From Candidatus Peregrinibacteria bacterium (GTDB lineage: Bacteria; Patescibacteriota; Gracilibacteria; UBA1369; UM-FILTER-53-11): 64,000 bases of DNA. How positions within the stretch are numbered: the first letter of the stretch is position 1; every line of letters begins with the position of its first letter. The notes beneath the pieces were generated by a model. That model was not told the origin of the DNA. It was given only the letters and a program-made list of their open reading frames with translations, and ran no database searches. Location of the stretch: contig JACPMA010000006.1 in NCBI GenBank assembly GCA_016186205.1, positions 34,039 to 98,038 of the forward strand, in the 5' to 3' direction. Shown here one piece after another: positions 17,230 through 25,485 of this stretch. A program made the position numbers and the translations under genes.

Positions 17230-18603
17230 TTATTTTTTCTTCTTCGCCGGCTTTGGATAGAGCCCATTTGGCGCTTCCAATTTCAACAAATCATTGATTT
17301 TTGATTGCGCTCCGGAAAGCGCGGATTTGCTCGACTGTCCGTTGACGGCATTTTGTATCGCCTCTTTTAGAAATGCGGCGAACTTTTGATCCGAATATAT
17401 TCGGAAACTTCCGGCATATCCAAGCTGTGACGCAAAAACTTCTGTAATCGGTTCTTTCTTTTGATCTTCAATCAGATCTCGGCGCGCTGTGGGCCGCTTT
17501 GTGCGCAAATGGTAGGTCTTTGCGCTGTTTTTAGAAGTAACGTATTGAACAAATTCCCACGCCGCTTTTTTATTCTTTGCATTTCTTGAAACTGCAAGTC
17601 CGTAATAATTCGCCAAAACCTTAAAATTCGATTCATCGGTGGACATTTGCGGCAAAGGAGCAACCGCCACATCATCTTTTGAAATCACCGATGGATTGCG
17701 GCTTTTGACGTTTTTTAAATCCGTCTCAAGTCGCTGATAAAAATCCGAATAACCGACCATGACTGCCACTTTACCGGAAAGAAACGCCTCAACTTCTTTT
17801 AGCTCACGATCCACAGGCGTTAATTCCCCGTCCCAGCTGTAATTTTTGTTCTGCGAAACTGCGAAGCTTACAAAATAATCAAAGACATCCTGTCCCTTGT
17901 TCGCAAACTGCGTCTGCTTAAAATCGGCATCATAAAAATCTACGCCGGCTTGGAGGAAAAAATTATAAAGAATATCTGTTGCAAGAGCAATATTGTCCGC
18001 ACGGCCAAGCGATATCAAGCCTTTTTCGAGCTTTCCGCCTTCGGGCTGCTGTCGAAATTTATCCGCGTCTTGCTTGAGAATCTCCCATGTATTCGCAGGC
18101 TTGCCTCTCTCTGGAAGCTTTCGTTCAAATTCCTCTTTGTTGTAATATAGCGCTAGCGTATCGGCATAAAGCGGCAAGGCATAAATTTTCTTCACGCCGT
18201 CATTCGGATCCGGCTGAATAAAATCCTCTGCCGCGACATTAACGAACGTTTCCGAAAATGTTTTTGCGGTTAATGTTTCGGATGCAAGCGGAACAAGTTT
18301 TTTCGTATGCCGCGGAAGCCACGTGTTATGGACAAAAAAGACGTCCGGGCCTTCGCCTTCGGCAATTTCATTCACAAGGAGATTTTCAAACTCCGTTGGA
18401 TCATTGAACTTTTTATAGCGGATTTGAACGTTAGAATGACTCTGTTTATATTGAGCGATCATCTGATCAAAAACATCGCTGTCATCAAGGCCATAAAACA
18501 AAAGATTCGCCGCTCCAGATCCAGTGCTCTTTTTAAAGCAACCGGATAGAATAAACAACATTAATACTGCGGCAGCAACAATGAATAATTTCTTATATCT
18601 CAT
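17230..18603 (-). CDS. Extracellular solute-binding lipoprotein (family 1 type)
   Basis: Substrate-capturing subunit of a sugar-type ABC importer. It has a signal peptide ending in a lipobox (LSGC, Cys about residue 22), so it is lipid-anchored outside the membrane. The mature part shows the MalE/UgpB-like fold pattern: EGPDVFFVHNTWLP, YALPLYADTLALYYNKEEF, VAVMVGYSDFY, and AAWEFVQYVTS. 457 aa is normal. No permease or ATPase genes adjoin it, so it is an orphan here and may serve a remote transporter. The C-terminus is Lys-rich. A TATAAT lies about 33 nt upstream, within a stretch shared with the microrepeat at 2396. Confidence 0.9.
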   Translation of the reverse strand: MRYKKLFIVAAAVLMLFILSGCFKKSTGSGAANLLFYGLDDSDVFDQMIAQYKQSHSNVQIRYKKFNDPTEFENLLVNEIAEGEGPDVFFVHNTWLPRHTKKLVPLASETLTAKTFSETFVNVAAEDFIQPDPNDGVKKIYALPLYADTLALYYNKEEFERKLPERGKPANTWEILKQDADKFRQQPEGGKLEKGLISLGRADNIALATDILYNFFLQAGVDFYDADFKQTQFANKGQDVFDYFVSFAVSQNKNYSWDGELTPVDRELKEVEAFLSGKVAVMVGYSDFYQRLETDLKNVKSRNPSVISKDDVAVAPLPQMSTDESNFKVLANYYGLAVSRNAKNKKAAWEFVQYVTSKNSAKTYHLRTKRPTARRDLIEDQKKEPITEVFASQLGYAGSFRIYSDQKFAAFLKEAIQNAVNGQSSKSALSGAQSKINDLLKLEAPNGLYPKPAKKKK

Positions 18604-18627
18604 TAGTCATTAGTAATTAGCAATTCG

Positions 18628-19539
18628 TCATTTTTTATTATACCCTTGTTTGAGCCCCTCAAGAAAATATTTTTTTGAGAGAGCGTAAAAATAGAGATTT
18701 CGATTTAAACGCTTGAAAAATCCTAGACTTATTGGATTGCTAAGCATTTTGAAAATCAACTGCTTCTTTTGCGACGGCATTCGCTGCAATTCGGGGTATT
18801 TCTCTTGAATACCATGGCAACTTCGGCCTATAGAACGCATGCGATTTATAAACTGCAATTCATTCATCATGTGATCGTGATAGGCCAAAGCTGCCGGCTC
18901 GTAATATAAAACGAGACCGGCTTCTTTGGTTAAACGATACCCAAGTTCAATATCTTCCCAGCCGTATCCGGAAAACCATGGATCGAATTTAAATTTTGCG
19001 AGGAGACTGCGCTTTAAGGAGATATTGGATGTGTAGAAGAAACGGTAATCCGCAACATGCTTGCCTCGTAAAAGATCAAAAGCAAATTGATGTCCACCGA
19101 AACGGCCGAGAATCGCGCCGCCTTGTTCCATGAATCGCATAAGAGGAGTCACGGCCAGTTTCGGATGCCATGTGATAAATCCTAAAACAGCAGCATTTCC
19201 CTCCGGATGGCGGCGATGCATACGATCATGCTCTTTCAAAAGTTGAGGCGCAGCGATCATGTCGTCTCCGAGCAATAGAATAATCTCGCCAAGCGCCTCA
19301 ACAATTCCGCGATTGCGCGCCACTCCCTGGCCGCAATTTTTATGATGGAAAAATTTGAGCGGAACAGGCGACTTTTTTTGAAACTTTTTCAGCGTTTCCT
19401 GTGTTGCATCCTGGCTCCCGTCATCAACCACAACAATCTCGTACTGCGATTTATCAAAATCTTGGGTAAATAGAGCCTGTAGGCACTGCGAAAGAATTTC
19501 GCTCCGATTGTATGTGGGAATAACGACGGAAAAACGCAT
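18628..19539 (-). CDS. Family 2 glycosyltransferase
   Basis: GT-A fold transferase, probably acting on a cell-surface glycan. Visible motifs: FSVVIPTYNR at the start, VVDDGSQDATQE, the LLLGDDM metal-binding position in place of the usual DxD, and GYGWEDIELGYRL (the ED base motif). About 303 aa. The frame continues six codons upstream, but ATG 19539 is preferred because TATACT (19549-19554) sits 9 nt before it and overlaps the upstream Met codon. The donor sugar is unknown. Confidence 0.9.
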   Translation of the reverse strand: MRFSVVIPTYNRSEILSQCLQALFTQDFDKSQYEIVVVDDGSQDATQETLKKFQKKSPVPLKFFHHKNCGQGVARNRGIVEALGEIILLLGDDMIAAPQLLKEHDRMHRRHPEGNAAVLGFITWHPKLAVTPLMRFMEQGGAILGRFGGHQFAFDLLRGKHVADYRFFYTSNISLKRSLLAKFKFDPWFSGYGWEDIELGYRLTKEAGLVLYYEPAALAYHDHMMNELQFINRMRSIGRSCHGIQEKYPELQRMPSQKKQLIFKMLSNPISLGFFKRLNRNLYFYALSKKYFLEGLKQGYNKK

Positions 19540-19558
19540 ATCGCCCTTAGTATACATG

Positions 19559-19751
19559 CTTTTGGCTGCCGGATTGCCTTCGTCGAAACGGCTCGGCTTC
19601 GAAATACAATATTCCCAACAGCATCTTCCTCAAGCGCTGACAAGCAGCGCTTTGCCTCGCCTCTCGCTCGGCCGGTTGGCCCAACCGCTACTAACACTTT
19701 CTGCAACCGGCCTCGCGAAGTTCTCCTTAGGCAACCACGGCAGCCAAAAGC
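19559..19751. repeat. 193-bp MITE-like element
   Basis: Ends are perfect 14-bp inverted repeats (GCTTTTGGCTGCCG) extending to about 21 bp with mismatches. Inside are further hairpins (AAGCGCTG/CAGCGCTT; GGTTGG/CAACC). It has no coding capacity. A related copy lies at about 56650 (shared GATTGCCTTCGTCGAA and CGGCTCGGCTTCG), and one end motif occurs at 2098. Confidence 0.8.
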
Positions 19752-19759
19752 TTTATCAT

Positions 19760-20149
19760 TTATGCTGCTACCGGCTCAACCGAAAAAGCGGCTTGCGTTG
19801 TCTCTTCTTCGGTTTTTTTCGGCTTTGAGAGGAAATTAAAATCCTGCATTACGACTTCCGTGATGTAGCGTTTTGTGCCATCAGCCGCGACATACGACCG
19901 GTTCGAAAGACGTCCTGAAAGGAGCACCGGCAAGCCTTTTTTCAAATACTTGCCGACAATGTCGCCGAGTTTACCGAAAGCCACCACCCTGTGGAAATCC
20001 GTGTGAGAAATAACCTCGCCGTCTTTGTTTTTCCAGTCGCGGTTAGTGGCGACGGAAAACACCGTGACGGTTTGGCCCTTCTGGGAAGCCTTCACTTCCG
20101 GATCCGAAGTGAGCCTTCCATGGAGCATGACCTGGTTGACGTTACGCAT
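19760..20149 (-). CDS. ssb: Single-stranded DNA-binding protein
   Basis: OB-fold protein that coats single-stranded DNA. The start MRNVNQVMLHGRLTSDPE is the family N-terminus, so I begin at 20149 although the frame is open to 20260. The SSB core (FSVATNRDW...TDFHRVVAFGKLGDIVGKYLKKG, LLSGRLSNRSY) is complete. The C-terminal tail is short and Glu/Thr-rich and ends in EPVAA; it lacks the usual acidic DDDIPF tip that recruits partner proteins, which is notable. 129 aa. Confidence 0.93.
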   Translation of the reverse strand: MRNVNQVMLHGRLTSDPEVKASQKGQTVTVFSVATNRDWKNKDGEVISHTDFHRVVAFGKLGDIVGKYLKKGLPVLLSGRLSNRSYVAADGTKRYITEVVMQDFNFLSKPKKTEEETTQAAFSVEPVAA

Positions 20150-20220
20150 AGAAAAGGGGTTAAAAAATAGTACCCCATTCTCTAGCACAGTCACATGAAA
20201 TCTTTCTAAACTTTTTATGA

Positions 20221-20250
20221 CACAAAAATCCACCTCGGCGGATTTTTGTG
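20221..20250. terminator. Strong hairpin between the ACT gene and ssb
   Basis: Perfect 11-bp stem (CACAAAAATCC with GGATTTTTGTG), 8-nt loop, followed on the plus strand by CTTTT. Both flanking genes run on the minus strand, where no U-tract follows, so it may be a terminator, an attenuator or only a palindrome. Confidence 0.5.
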
Positions 20251-20288
20251 CTTTTATCAAACAAAATTTACACCTTCGAATTTTGAAT

Positions 20289-20681
20289 TTATTTTAAAGC
20301 CTCCATCGCCCTCTTCACATCATTCACCGAAAGATAAAGAGCTGTTTCACCGCCGTTTCCGCTCGCATAAGCATAATTCACATTTACCTTCTTTTTTGCG
20401 AGCACTTGAGAAACTTTTTGAAGCTGGCCAGGTTCATTCGGAAGCGTAACTTCCAAAACCTTATTCACCATGAGCGCTTTTGGACCAAAACTATGGAGCG
20501 CCCGCCTCGCGCGGTCAAGGCTGTTCACAATGATGCGGAACACGCCCCAATCGGTTGATTCATCAACAGAAAGGCCGAGAATATTTACTTTCTTCTTCGA
20601 AAGTTTTTCCGAAATTTCACCCATGACGCCGGGCTGATTTTTAAGAAAGAGCGAAATTTGCGGTACGAGACGAAACTTCAT
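20289..20681 (-). CDS. Tandem ACT-domain protein (130 aa)
   Basis: Two ACT-like modules in one short chain: residues about 5-60 (LFLKNQPGVMGEISEKLSKKKVNILGLSV) and about 70-128 (VTLPNEPGQLQKVSQVLAKKKVNVNYAYAS). Each keeps the PG turn that lines the amino-acid-binding interface. Free-standing double ACT proteins usually sense amino acids; the ligand and partner here are unknown. A TATAAT lies about 32 nt upstream. Single-gene unit. Confidence 0.85.
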   Translation of the reverse strand: MKFRLVPQISLFLKNQPGVMGEISEKLSKKKVNILGLSVDESTDWGVFRIIVNSLDRARRALHSFGPKALMVNKVLEVTLPNEPGQLQKVSQVLAKKKVNVNYAYASGNGGETALYLSVNDVKRAMEALK

Positions 20682-20720
20682 ATAAAAAAGTTAAGGAATA
20701 AAATTCGCGCTCATTATACC

Positions 20721-21659
20721 TTAATATCCATATGTAATCACCTCCGGATAGGTGGAGGCAAACCATTTTCCCCATGTGCCGTCCTTTTTCATGCCATCTT
20801 TAATCTCCGCTACGCGCTTAAAATATTCTTCTTTGGAATACGGCACATTCAAAATGGAATATTCCACATGATTCAAGCTCGCGCACCCGAAACAATCGTG
20901 GCTGTTATACACGAGTTCGCAATAGGTTAAATTATTTGAATACCAGCACCCGCTGCAAAACATGCAATTATTCAGATTGCCGCCGCTCATAATTTCAAAA
21001 CACTCCTCTGCCCAACCTAAATGCGTCACATCGTAGAGATTTTTTGCATCATCGCCGTTATACGTGTAATAGCAATCATGGAGTCCGAAAGAATCAAACA
21101 CCCAAAAACAGTCTTTGCAGTTTCGAATATTATCCCCGTAGCTTCCTTCATTATTTTCGCCGTACATGGCATTGCGAGGAACACTTGCGAGAAGCGGTTC
21201 AAGTCGAGGATAAATTTCAGCCGGAGACAGCTTATTTAATGCCGCAACTTCGCTCAAATACTCCTCCTTTTTATATTGCTGATTGAAAATGCAAAAAGAT
21301 TTTTGCCGCAATCCAACGCAGCCGAAACAATTTTGAATATTCACGCAATCATAACAAAAATTTGAGTCGGTTGCCTGGCGGCAGAGCACGGAATAATTGC
21401 AGTTATAGCAATTCACACCATCCACGCACTCATAACAGAGTTCGGATTTTTGCATTTGCGCGCAGTCCACGCAGTCTCGGCAATAAAAAACTCGATGATT
21501 ATAAATACAATCTTCCGCCGTGTAGCTCGCAAAAGTCATATAGCAGTTTTTGCTTTTTTCCGTGTACTGGCAAAAAGGGCTGTTTTCATTCTGAACGCAT
21601 TGGAGGCCTATGTGCGGCTTTTTGAGGCGGAGACGTTCGAATTCTTCGAGAAAATTCAT
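20721..21659 (-). CDS. Cys-rich repeat protein, paralogue 1
   Basis: 312-aa member of a family represented three times in this window (also 56884 and 58684). I do not know its function. About a tenth of the residues are Cys, most in C-x2-C, C-x4-C or C-x5-C spacings, in short repeats of the form NCYxxF / DCxxC; this suggests a metal- or FeS-binding repeat fold, possibly a beta-solenoid. Two copies of a module ending CFGC(V/A)GL/SLN...Y.I.N..YSKEEY, each followed by a short helix, divide the chain in half. The frame is open upstream, but MNFLEEFERLRLKKP matches paralogue 2 exactly in position, so the start is 21659. Divergent from ribE. No signal peptide. Confidence 0.88.
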   Translation of the reverse strand: MNFLEEFERLRLKKPHIGLQCVQNENSPFCQYTEKSKNCYMTFASYTAEDCIYNHRVFYCRDCVDCAQMQKSELCYECVDGVNCYNCNYSVLCRQATDSNFCYDCVNIQNCFGCVGLRQKSFCIFNQQYKKEEYLSEVAALNKLSPAEIYPRLEPLLASVPRNAMYGENNEGSYGDNIRNCKDCFWVFDSFGLHDCYYTYNGDDAKNLYDVTHLGWAEECFEIMSGGNLNNCMFCSGCWYSNNLTYCELVYNSHDCFGCASLNHVEYSILNVPYSKEEYFKRVAEIKDGMKKDGTWGKWFASTYPEVITYGY

Positions 21660-21674
21660 AATGGGGCTGCGTGA

Positions 21675-21680
21675 TATAAT
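21675..21680 (+). promoter_or_regulatory. -10 box of ribE
   Basis: TATAAT 10 nt before the ribE ATG, in the 31-bp gap between ribE and the divergent Cys-rich gene. Confidence 0.6.
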
Positions 21681-21690
21681 CTTTAGCGCT

Positions 21691-22269
21691 ATGTTTACCG
21701 GTATTGTACGCGAAATCGGCCGGCTCGCCAAAAAGACTCCTGGAGGAAAAGCCGGGATGCATCTCTCTATTTTGAGCAAAAAAATGCGGCCGCAAATTGG
21801 GGCGAGTATTGCGGTGAATGGCGTCTGCTTAACAATAACCAAAAAAACGCCGGGCGGATTTATGGTTGATGTGGTGAGCGAAACGCTTGCACGAACAAAT
21901 CTTGGAAAGCTTAAAACAAACGCTGCGCTGAATTTAGAACCAAGTATGAAAATTGATGACGCACTGGACGGTCATTTTGTACTCGGACATGTAGATACAA
22001 CATGCAATGTAATTTCAAATGGAAAATATCTCACGATAGAATTGCCGAAAAAACTTGCGCAATTTATTGCGGAAAAAGGATCCGTAGCTTTGAACGGCGT
22101 CAGCCTTACAGTGGCGGCTGTAGCGAAAAATTCTTTTACCGTAGCCCTTATTCCTTTTACCAAAAAACATACCAATTTGGGGGGGTTAAAAAATGGTGAT
22201 TCTATTAATGTAGAAATTGATATACTTGCCCGCTATGCACATCGCTATAATCGTCTCGCAGTTCAATAA
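21691..22269 (+). CDS. ribE: Riboflavin synthase, alpha subunit
   Basis: Dismutates two molecules of 6,7-dimethyl-8-ribityllumazine to riboflavin. It has the two duplicated lumazine-binding barrels: MFTGIVREIG...SIAVNGVCLTI and, in the second half, GHFVLGHVDTT...SVALNGVSLTV, with TNLG near the end. The start is fixed by the invariant MFTGIV. 192 aa. It overlaps ribH by 35 bp, so they are an operon. The earlier genes of the pathway (ribA/B/D) are not nearby. Confidence 0.96.
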   Translation: MFTGIVREIGRLAKKTPGGKAGMHLSILSKKMRPQIGASIAVNGVCLTITKKTPGGFMVDVVSETLARTNLGKLKTNAALNLEPSMKIDDALDGHFVLGHVDTTCNVISNGKYLTIELPKKLAQFIAEKGSVALNGVSLTVAAVAKNSFTVALIPFTKKHTNLGGLKNGDSINVEIDILARYAHRYNRLAVQ

Positions 22270-22651
22270 AAAGATTTCCGATAGGCTCTTGGCAGGCGCT
22301 AAAAAAGCCCTTAAAGAAGCCCAAATCGCGGAAAAGCACTTTCGCATAATTGAAGTTCCGGGCGCTTTTGAAATTTCTTTCGCGGCTTCCAAACTCGCGA
22401 AAAGTAAAAAATGGAACGGCATCATCGCGCTCGGATGCGTGCTCAAAGGTGAAACCGATCATTACCGCGCCGTGTGCGACGGCGTCGTCTATGGCATTCA
22501 AAAAGTTTCCATAGAAAACCGCATACCGATTATGTTCGGCGTGCTGATGTGCCAGACTGAAAAACAGGCGCTCAAGCGTTCCGGCACGAATTCACAGAAT
22601 AAAGGATACGAGTGCGTGAATGGATTGATGAAATTATTTTATAATTTTTAA
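22235..22651 (+). CDS. ribH: 6,7-dimethyl-8-ribityllumazine synthase
   Basis: Condenses the pyrimidine and butanone phosphate precursors to the lumazine used by RibE. Typical segments: IIVSQFN at the start, VPGAFEISFAA, IALGCVLKGETDHY and the GVLMCQTEKQALKR catalytic/assembly region. 138 aa from ATG 22235; a TTG at 22217 in the same frame is less likely because MHIAIIVSQFN is the usual N-terminus. The end overlaps the convergent secreted-protein gene by 18 bp. Confidence 0.95.
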   Translation: MHIAIIVSQFNKKISDRLLAGAKKALKEAQIAEKHFRIIEVPGAFEISFAASKLAKSKKWNGIIALGCVLKGETDHYRAVCDGVVYGIQKVSIENRIPIMFGVLMCQTEKQALKRSGTNSQNKGYECVNGLMKLFYNF

Positions 22652-23491
22652 CTTTTTCGCTTTCCACTTCAGCTTTATATATTGCTCGTTATTGGAATAA
22701 TCTGTCTCGTTGGCTGATCCTTTGCCTCCAATAGCAAAATGACACTCCAGAGCAATTTTTTTCTTCTGCGCTTTCTTCACCAATTTCATTTCATCAGCAG
22801 TCAATGGATAGATAAACGTATGTTTTTTGCTGCCAAAAGGTTGTGATAAAACCTGATAGCCCATATTAAAGATAATCACATCGGTAGCCCCTTTTGGAAA
22901 TGCCGAACAATGAGAGCTTATTTCAACCGATTGTTGGGTTTTAAAAGTGCTTTTTAAAAGGACTGAAAATTTATATCCATTTTTAGTGATGATGGGATTT
23001 TTGACTCCAGCGAAATTAACATCGCCAGTTTCTGGAACATCAATGGAAGATCCTGTTGTTTGCCCTGGAATCGATGCCCCTGATTTTGTGGCAGTATCGC
23101 GCCCCAATGAAAAATAACCAAACTGTGATTTTTTATTTTCCACGCCGCCAGAATCCACCGCCCAAGCACTCCATGCATAATAACCGTCATTAAACATAGA
23201 AGTGTCTATAACAGGTGAATCAAAACCGCCAGCTTTATAAAGATATTTCCATGACACATTATCCGGAGCCAATTGATACAATTCCATACTATAGGAAGCC
23301 GCATTTGGAATTGCAGTGAATTTAAATGCAAAATCCTGCGGTCCGGCAGGCATTGCAATATCTATCGGGTATTCTAAAACGGGGGCGTCGAGAGCCGCTG
23401 CGGCGGAAATTTGCCGATGAACAATAATCCCCAATCCCAACACTAAAAGTAAAAGGAGGAAAAATTTGTGGAAGTAGCGGGCTTTTGGCAT
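22634..23491 (-). CDS. Secreted or anchored protein with FN3-like region (285 aa)
   Basis: Basic N-terminus, then a hydrophobic helix (FFLLLLLVLGLGIIV) that acts as signal peptide or anchor. The following about 100 residues (LDAPVLEYPIDIAMPAGPQDFAFKF...YYAWSAWAVD) look like a fibronectin-III or Ig-like strand pattern. A Ser/Thr/Gly linker joins a second domain with two Cys (SSHCSAF, LECHFAIGG) that could form a disulfide outside the cell. The C-terminus is Lys-rich. TGGTATAAT (extended -10) lies upstream. No specific function is apparent. Confidence 0.8.
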   Translation of the reverse strand: MPKARYFHKFFLLLLLVLGLGIIVHRQISAAAALDAPVLEYPIDIAMPAGPQDFAFKFTAIPNAASYSMELYQLAPDNVSWKYLYKAGGFDSPVIDTSMFNDGYYAWSAWAVDSGGVENKKSQFGYFSLGRDTATKSGASIPGQTTGSSIDVPETGDVNFAGVKNPIITKNGYKFSVLLKSTFKTQQSVEISSHCSAFPKGATDVIIFNMGYQVLSQPFGSKKHTFIYPLTADEMKLVKKAQKKKIALECHFAIGGKGSANETDYSNNEQYIKLKWKAKKLKIIK

Positions 23492-23566
23492 TTTTATTGA
23501 AGTTATTCTATATTATTATACCATATTTTTAATAAATTGCAAACTCTGATTTATAGAAATCAAAAA

Positions 23567-23596
23567 TTGAAATTGGGCATTTCTATAGTTTATAGT
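23567..23596 (+). promoter_or_regulatory. Promoter of pgk
   Basis: TTGAAA (23567-23572), 18-bp spacer, TATAGT (23591-23596), then 8 nt to the ATG. Leaderless geometry. Confidence 0.6.
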
Positions 23597-23604
23597 ATAG
23601 GCCT

Positions 23605-24792
23605 ATGCTACGCACATTAAAGCATATTAAAAATCTTAAGGGCAAACGCGTACTCCTCCGCGTCGATTTCAATGTACCAATCGACAAACGCGGCGTCACG
23701 GATGACACGCGGATCCGTGAAACTCTCCCGACCATCAAATTTCTCCTCCGCAAAAAAGCCAAGGTAATTGTTATGACTCATCTTGGCCGGCCGGAAGGAC
23801 ACGTGGTGGACAGTTTAAAGCTTGATGCGGTCGCGGCATGCCTTAAGAAACTCCTAGGAAAGAAAGTAGAGAAATTACACAACTGCGTTGGAAAAGCCGT
23901 GGAAGCAGCGGTGAAAAAAATGAAAGAGGGCGAAATTTTCCTTCTCGAAAATATTCGTTTCCATCCGGAAGAAGAAGCCTGCGATCCAAAGTTTGTGAAG
24001 GCCCTCGCAAAGCTCGGTGATATTTTTGTGAATGACGCTTTTGCCGCATGCCATCGAAAACACGCATCTGTGTACGGCGTGGCGAAACATCTGCCGGCGT
24101 ATGCCGGATTTCTCGTGGAGCGTGAGATAAAATTTTTAACTCCACTGCTCTCGAAATTTGCAAAACCGCTCACTCTAGTCGTCGGCGGCGCAAAAGTTGA
24201 TACGAAAATCGGTTTGCTCAAAAACTTTTTTGGAAAAGCGGATTATATTTTGATCGGCGGCGCGCTTGCAAATACATTCCTAGCGGCCGAAGGTTTTGAC
24301 ATAGGCAAGTCACTGTTCGAACCGAATAAGCTGGAAACCGCACGCGAACTTTTGATGCTTGCGGAAAAACGCGGTCAGCATATCGTTCTCCCGCATGACG
24401 CCATCGTTGCGGATGAAGTCACGGAATATGCAAAAACGCTTGATCTTCCGCTTGAAGATATAGAAGGAAATATGAAAATCCTCGATGTCGGAAGCAAAAC
24501 ACGCGGCCATTTTACGGATATTATCAAAGCTTCAAAAACCGTTATTTGGAACGGTCCGATGGGGCTCTACGAATTCACGCCATTCGCTTCTGGAACAAAA
24601 GCTGTTGCGCAAACGCTTGCAGGACTCAAAGGAAAAACAAAAACATATGTAGGCGGCGGCGACACCATTGACGCCCTCAAGCGCTGCAATATCCAGCCGA
24701 AAAAATTCACCTTCGTTTCCACGGGCGGCGGGGCAATGCTGGAATTTCTTGAAGGAAAAAAACTGCCTGGAATCGAGGTCTTAATGCGATGA
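23605..24792 (+). CDS. pgk: Phosphoglycerate kinase
   Basis: Glycolytic ATP-forming step, 1,3-bisphosphoglycerate to 3-phosphoglycerate. RVDFNVPI and THLGRPEG in the N-domain bind phosphoglycerate; GPMGLYEF, GGGDT and STGGGAMLEFLEG in the C-domain form the nucleotide site and hinge. 395 aa, full length. With pyk and gpmI in the same window, it shows that the lower half of glycolysis is present. The last 12 bp overlap the convergent PAP2-like gene. Confidence 0.97.
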   Translation: MLRTLKHIKNLKGKRVLLRVDFNVPIDKRGVTDDTRIRETLPTIKFLLRKKAKVIVMTHLGRPEGHVVDSLKLDAVAACLKKLLGKKVEKLHNCVGKAVEAAVKKMKEGEIFLLENIRFHPEEEACDPKFVKALAKLGDIFVNDAFAACHRKHASVYGVAKHLPAYAGFLVEREIKFLTPLLSKFAKPLTLVVGGAKVDTKIGLLKNFFGKADYILIGGALANTFLAAEGFDIGKSLFEPNKLETARELLMLAEKRGQHIVLPHDAIVADEVTEYAKTLDLPLEDIEGNMKILDVGSKTRGHFTDIIKASKTVIWNGPMGLYEFTPFASGTKAVAQTLAGLKGKTKTYVGGGDTIDALKRCNIQPKKFTFVSTGGGAMLEFLEGKKLPGIEVLMR

Positions 24793-25485
24793 TTTTATCC
24801 CCATTTTCTCTTCAATGCGCAGGACGATATTATGGAATGAGAGGTTGAGTTTGTTGAAAATTTTGTCGCTCACAATGTAAATCGCATACGTAATGAAAAA
24901 CGCTGAAAAAACATCGATGGAGTAGTGCACGCGTAGAAAAAGCACAGTGAGAGCCTGAACAAACGACATAATAATCATAAACCACCGCATAAACTTATTT
25001 TCCCAAAACAGAAGCGCTGCTAAAAACGGCAAACCGACATGGCCGGAGAAGAAAAGATCGTTGACATAAAAAAGACGCAACGCTGAATCCGGATCACCTC
25101 CCCATGCCGGCAACAAAAATCCTTTCGGCGCTCCAATATGGGTCAAAGTAATGAAAAATGCCCGAATTATAAGGAAAGCGGCCATCGTTTTTGCAGTAAA
25201 AGGACCGAGCTGCGGTTTAAAAAACAATGGATACAAAACGATCAGCGTAATAATCAGAAAAAATCCGTACGTAAAAGAAATATTTAAATCAAGCGGAGGA
25301 AGCCGGTCGAGAATGAGATCTCCAACTGGCTGCACAATCACCGTCTCTTTATAGGAAGCGGCCAAATTCATCACAATCAATGCGGTGAATAAAAGGAATA
25401 TCCCCACCAACAAAGAAATTCTAAAATTCTTTTCTTTGAGGAGTTCGCGCCACTGGCTATACCACTTAATAAAAAATGTTTTCAT
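24781..25485 (-). CDS. PAP2-like integral membrane phosphatase/transferase
   Basis: 234-aa polytopic protein with about six hydrophobic segments. FFSGHVGLPFLAALLFWE and VHYSIDVFSAFFITY are the SGH and HYxxD motifs of the PAP2 / sphingomyelin-synthase-like C-terminal domain, which acts on lipid phosphates or phosphocholine-type head groups. The first PAP2 motif (KxxxxxxRP) is not obvious, as in the sphingomyelin-synthase-like branch. It overlaps the end of the TraG-like gene by 4 bp, so the two are cotranscribed; with the CDP-alcohol transferase operon nearby, a lipid role is plausible. Confidence 0.82.
   Translation of the reverse strand: MKTFFIKWYSQWRELLKEKNFRISLLVGIFLLFTALIVMNLAASYKETVIVQPVGDLILDRLPPLDLNISFTYGFFLIITLIVLYPLFFKPQLGPFTAKTMAAFLIIRAFFITLTHIGAPKGFLLPAWGGDPDSALRLFYVNDLFFSGHVGLPFLAALLFWENKFMRWFMIIMSFVQALTVLFLRVHYSIDVFSAFFITYAIYIVSDKIFNKLNLSFHNIVLRIEEKMGIKSSH

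Noticed and set aside
20721..21659. Periodic Cys codons resembling a CRISPR-like or tandem DNA repeat
   Set aside because: The DNA is not repeated; the periodicity is in the encoded protein. No CRISPR array or cas gene is present in the window.
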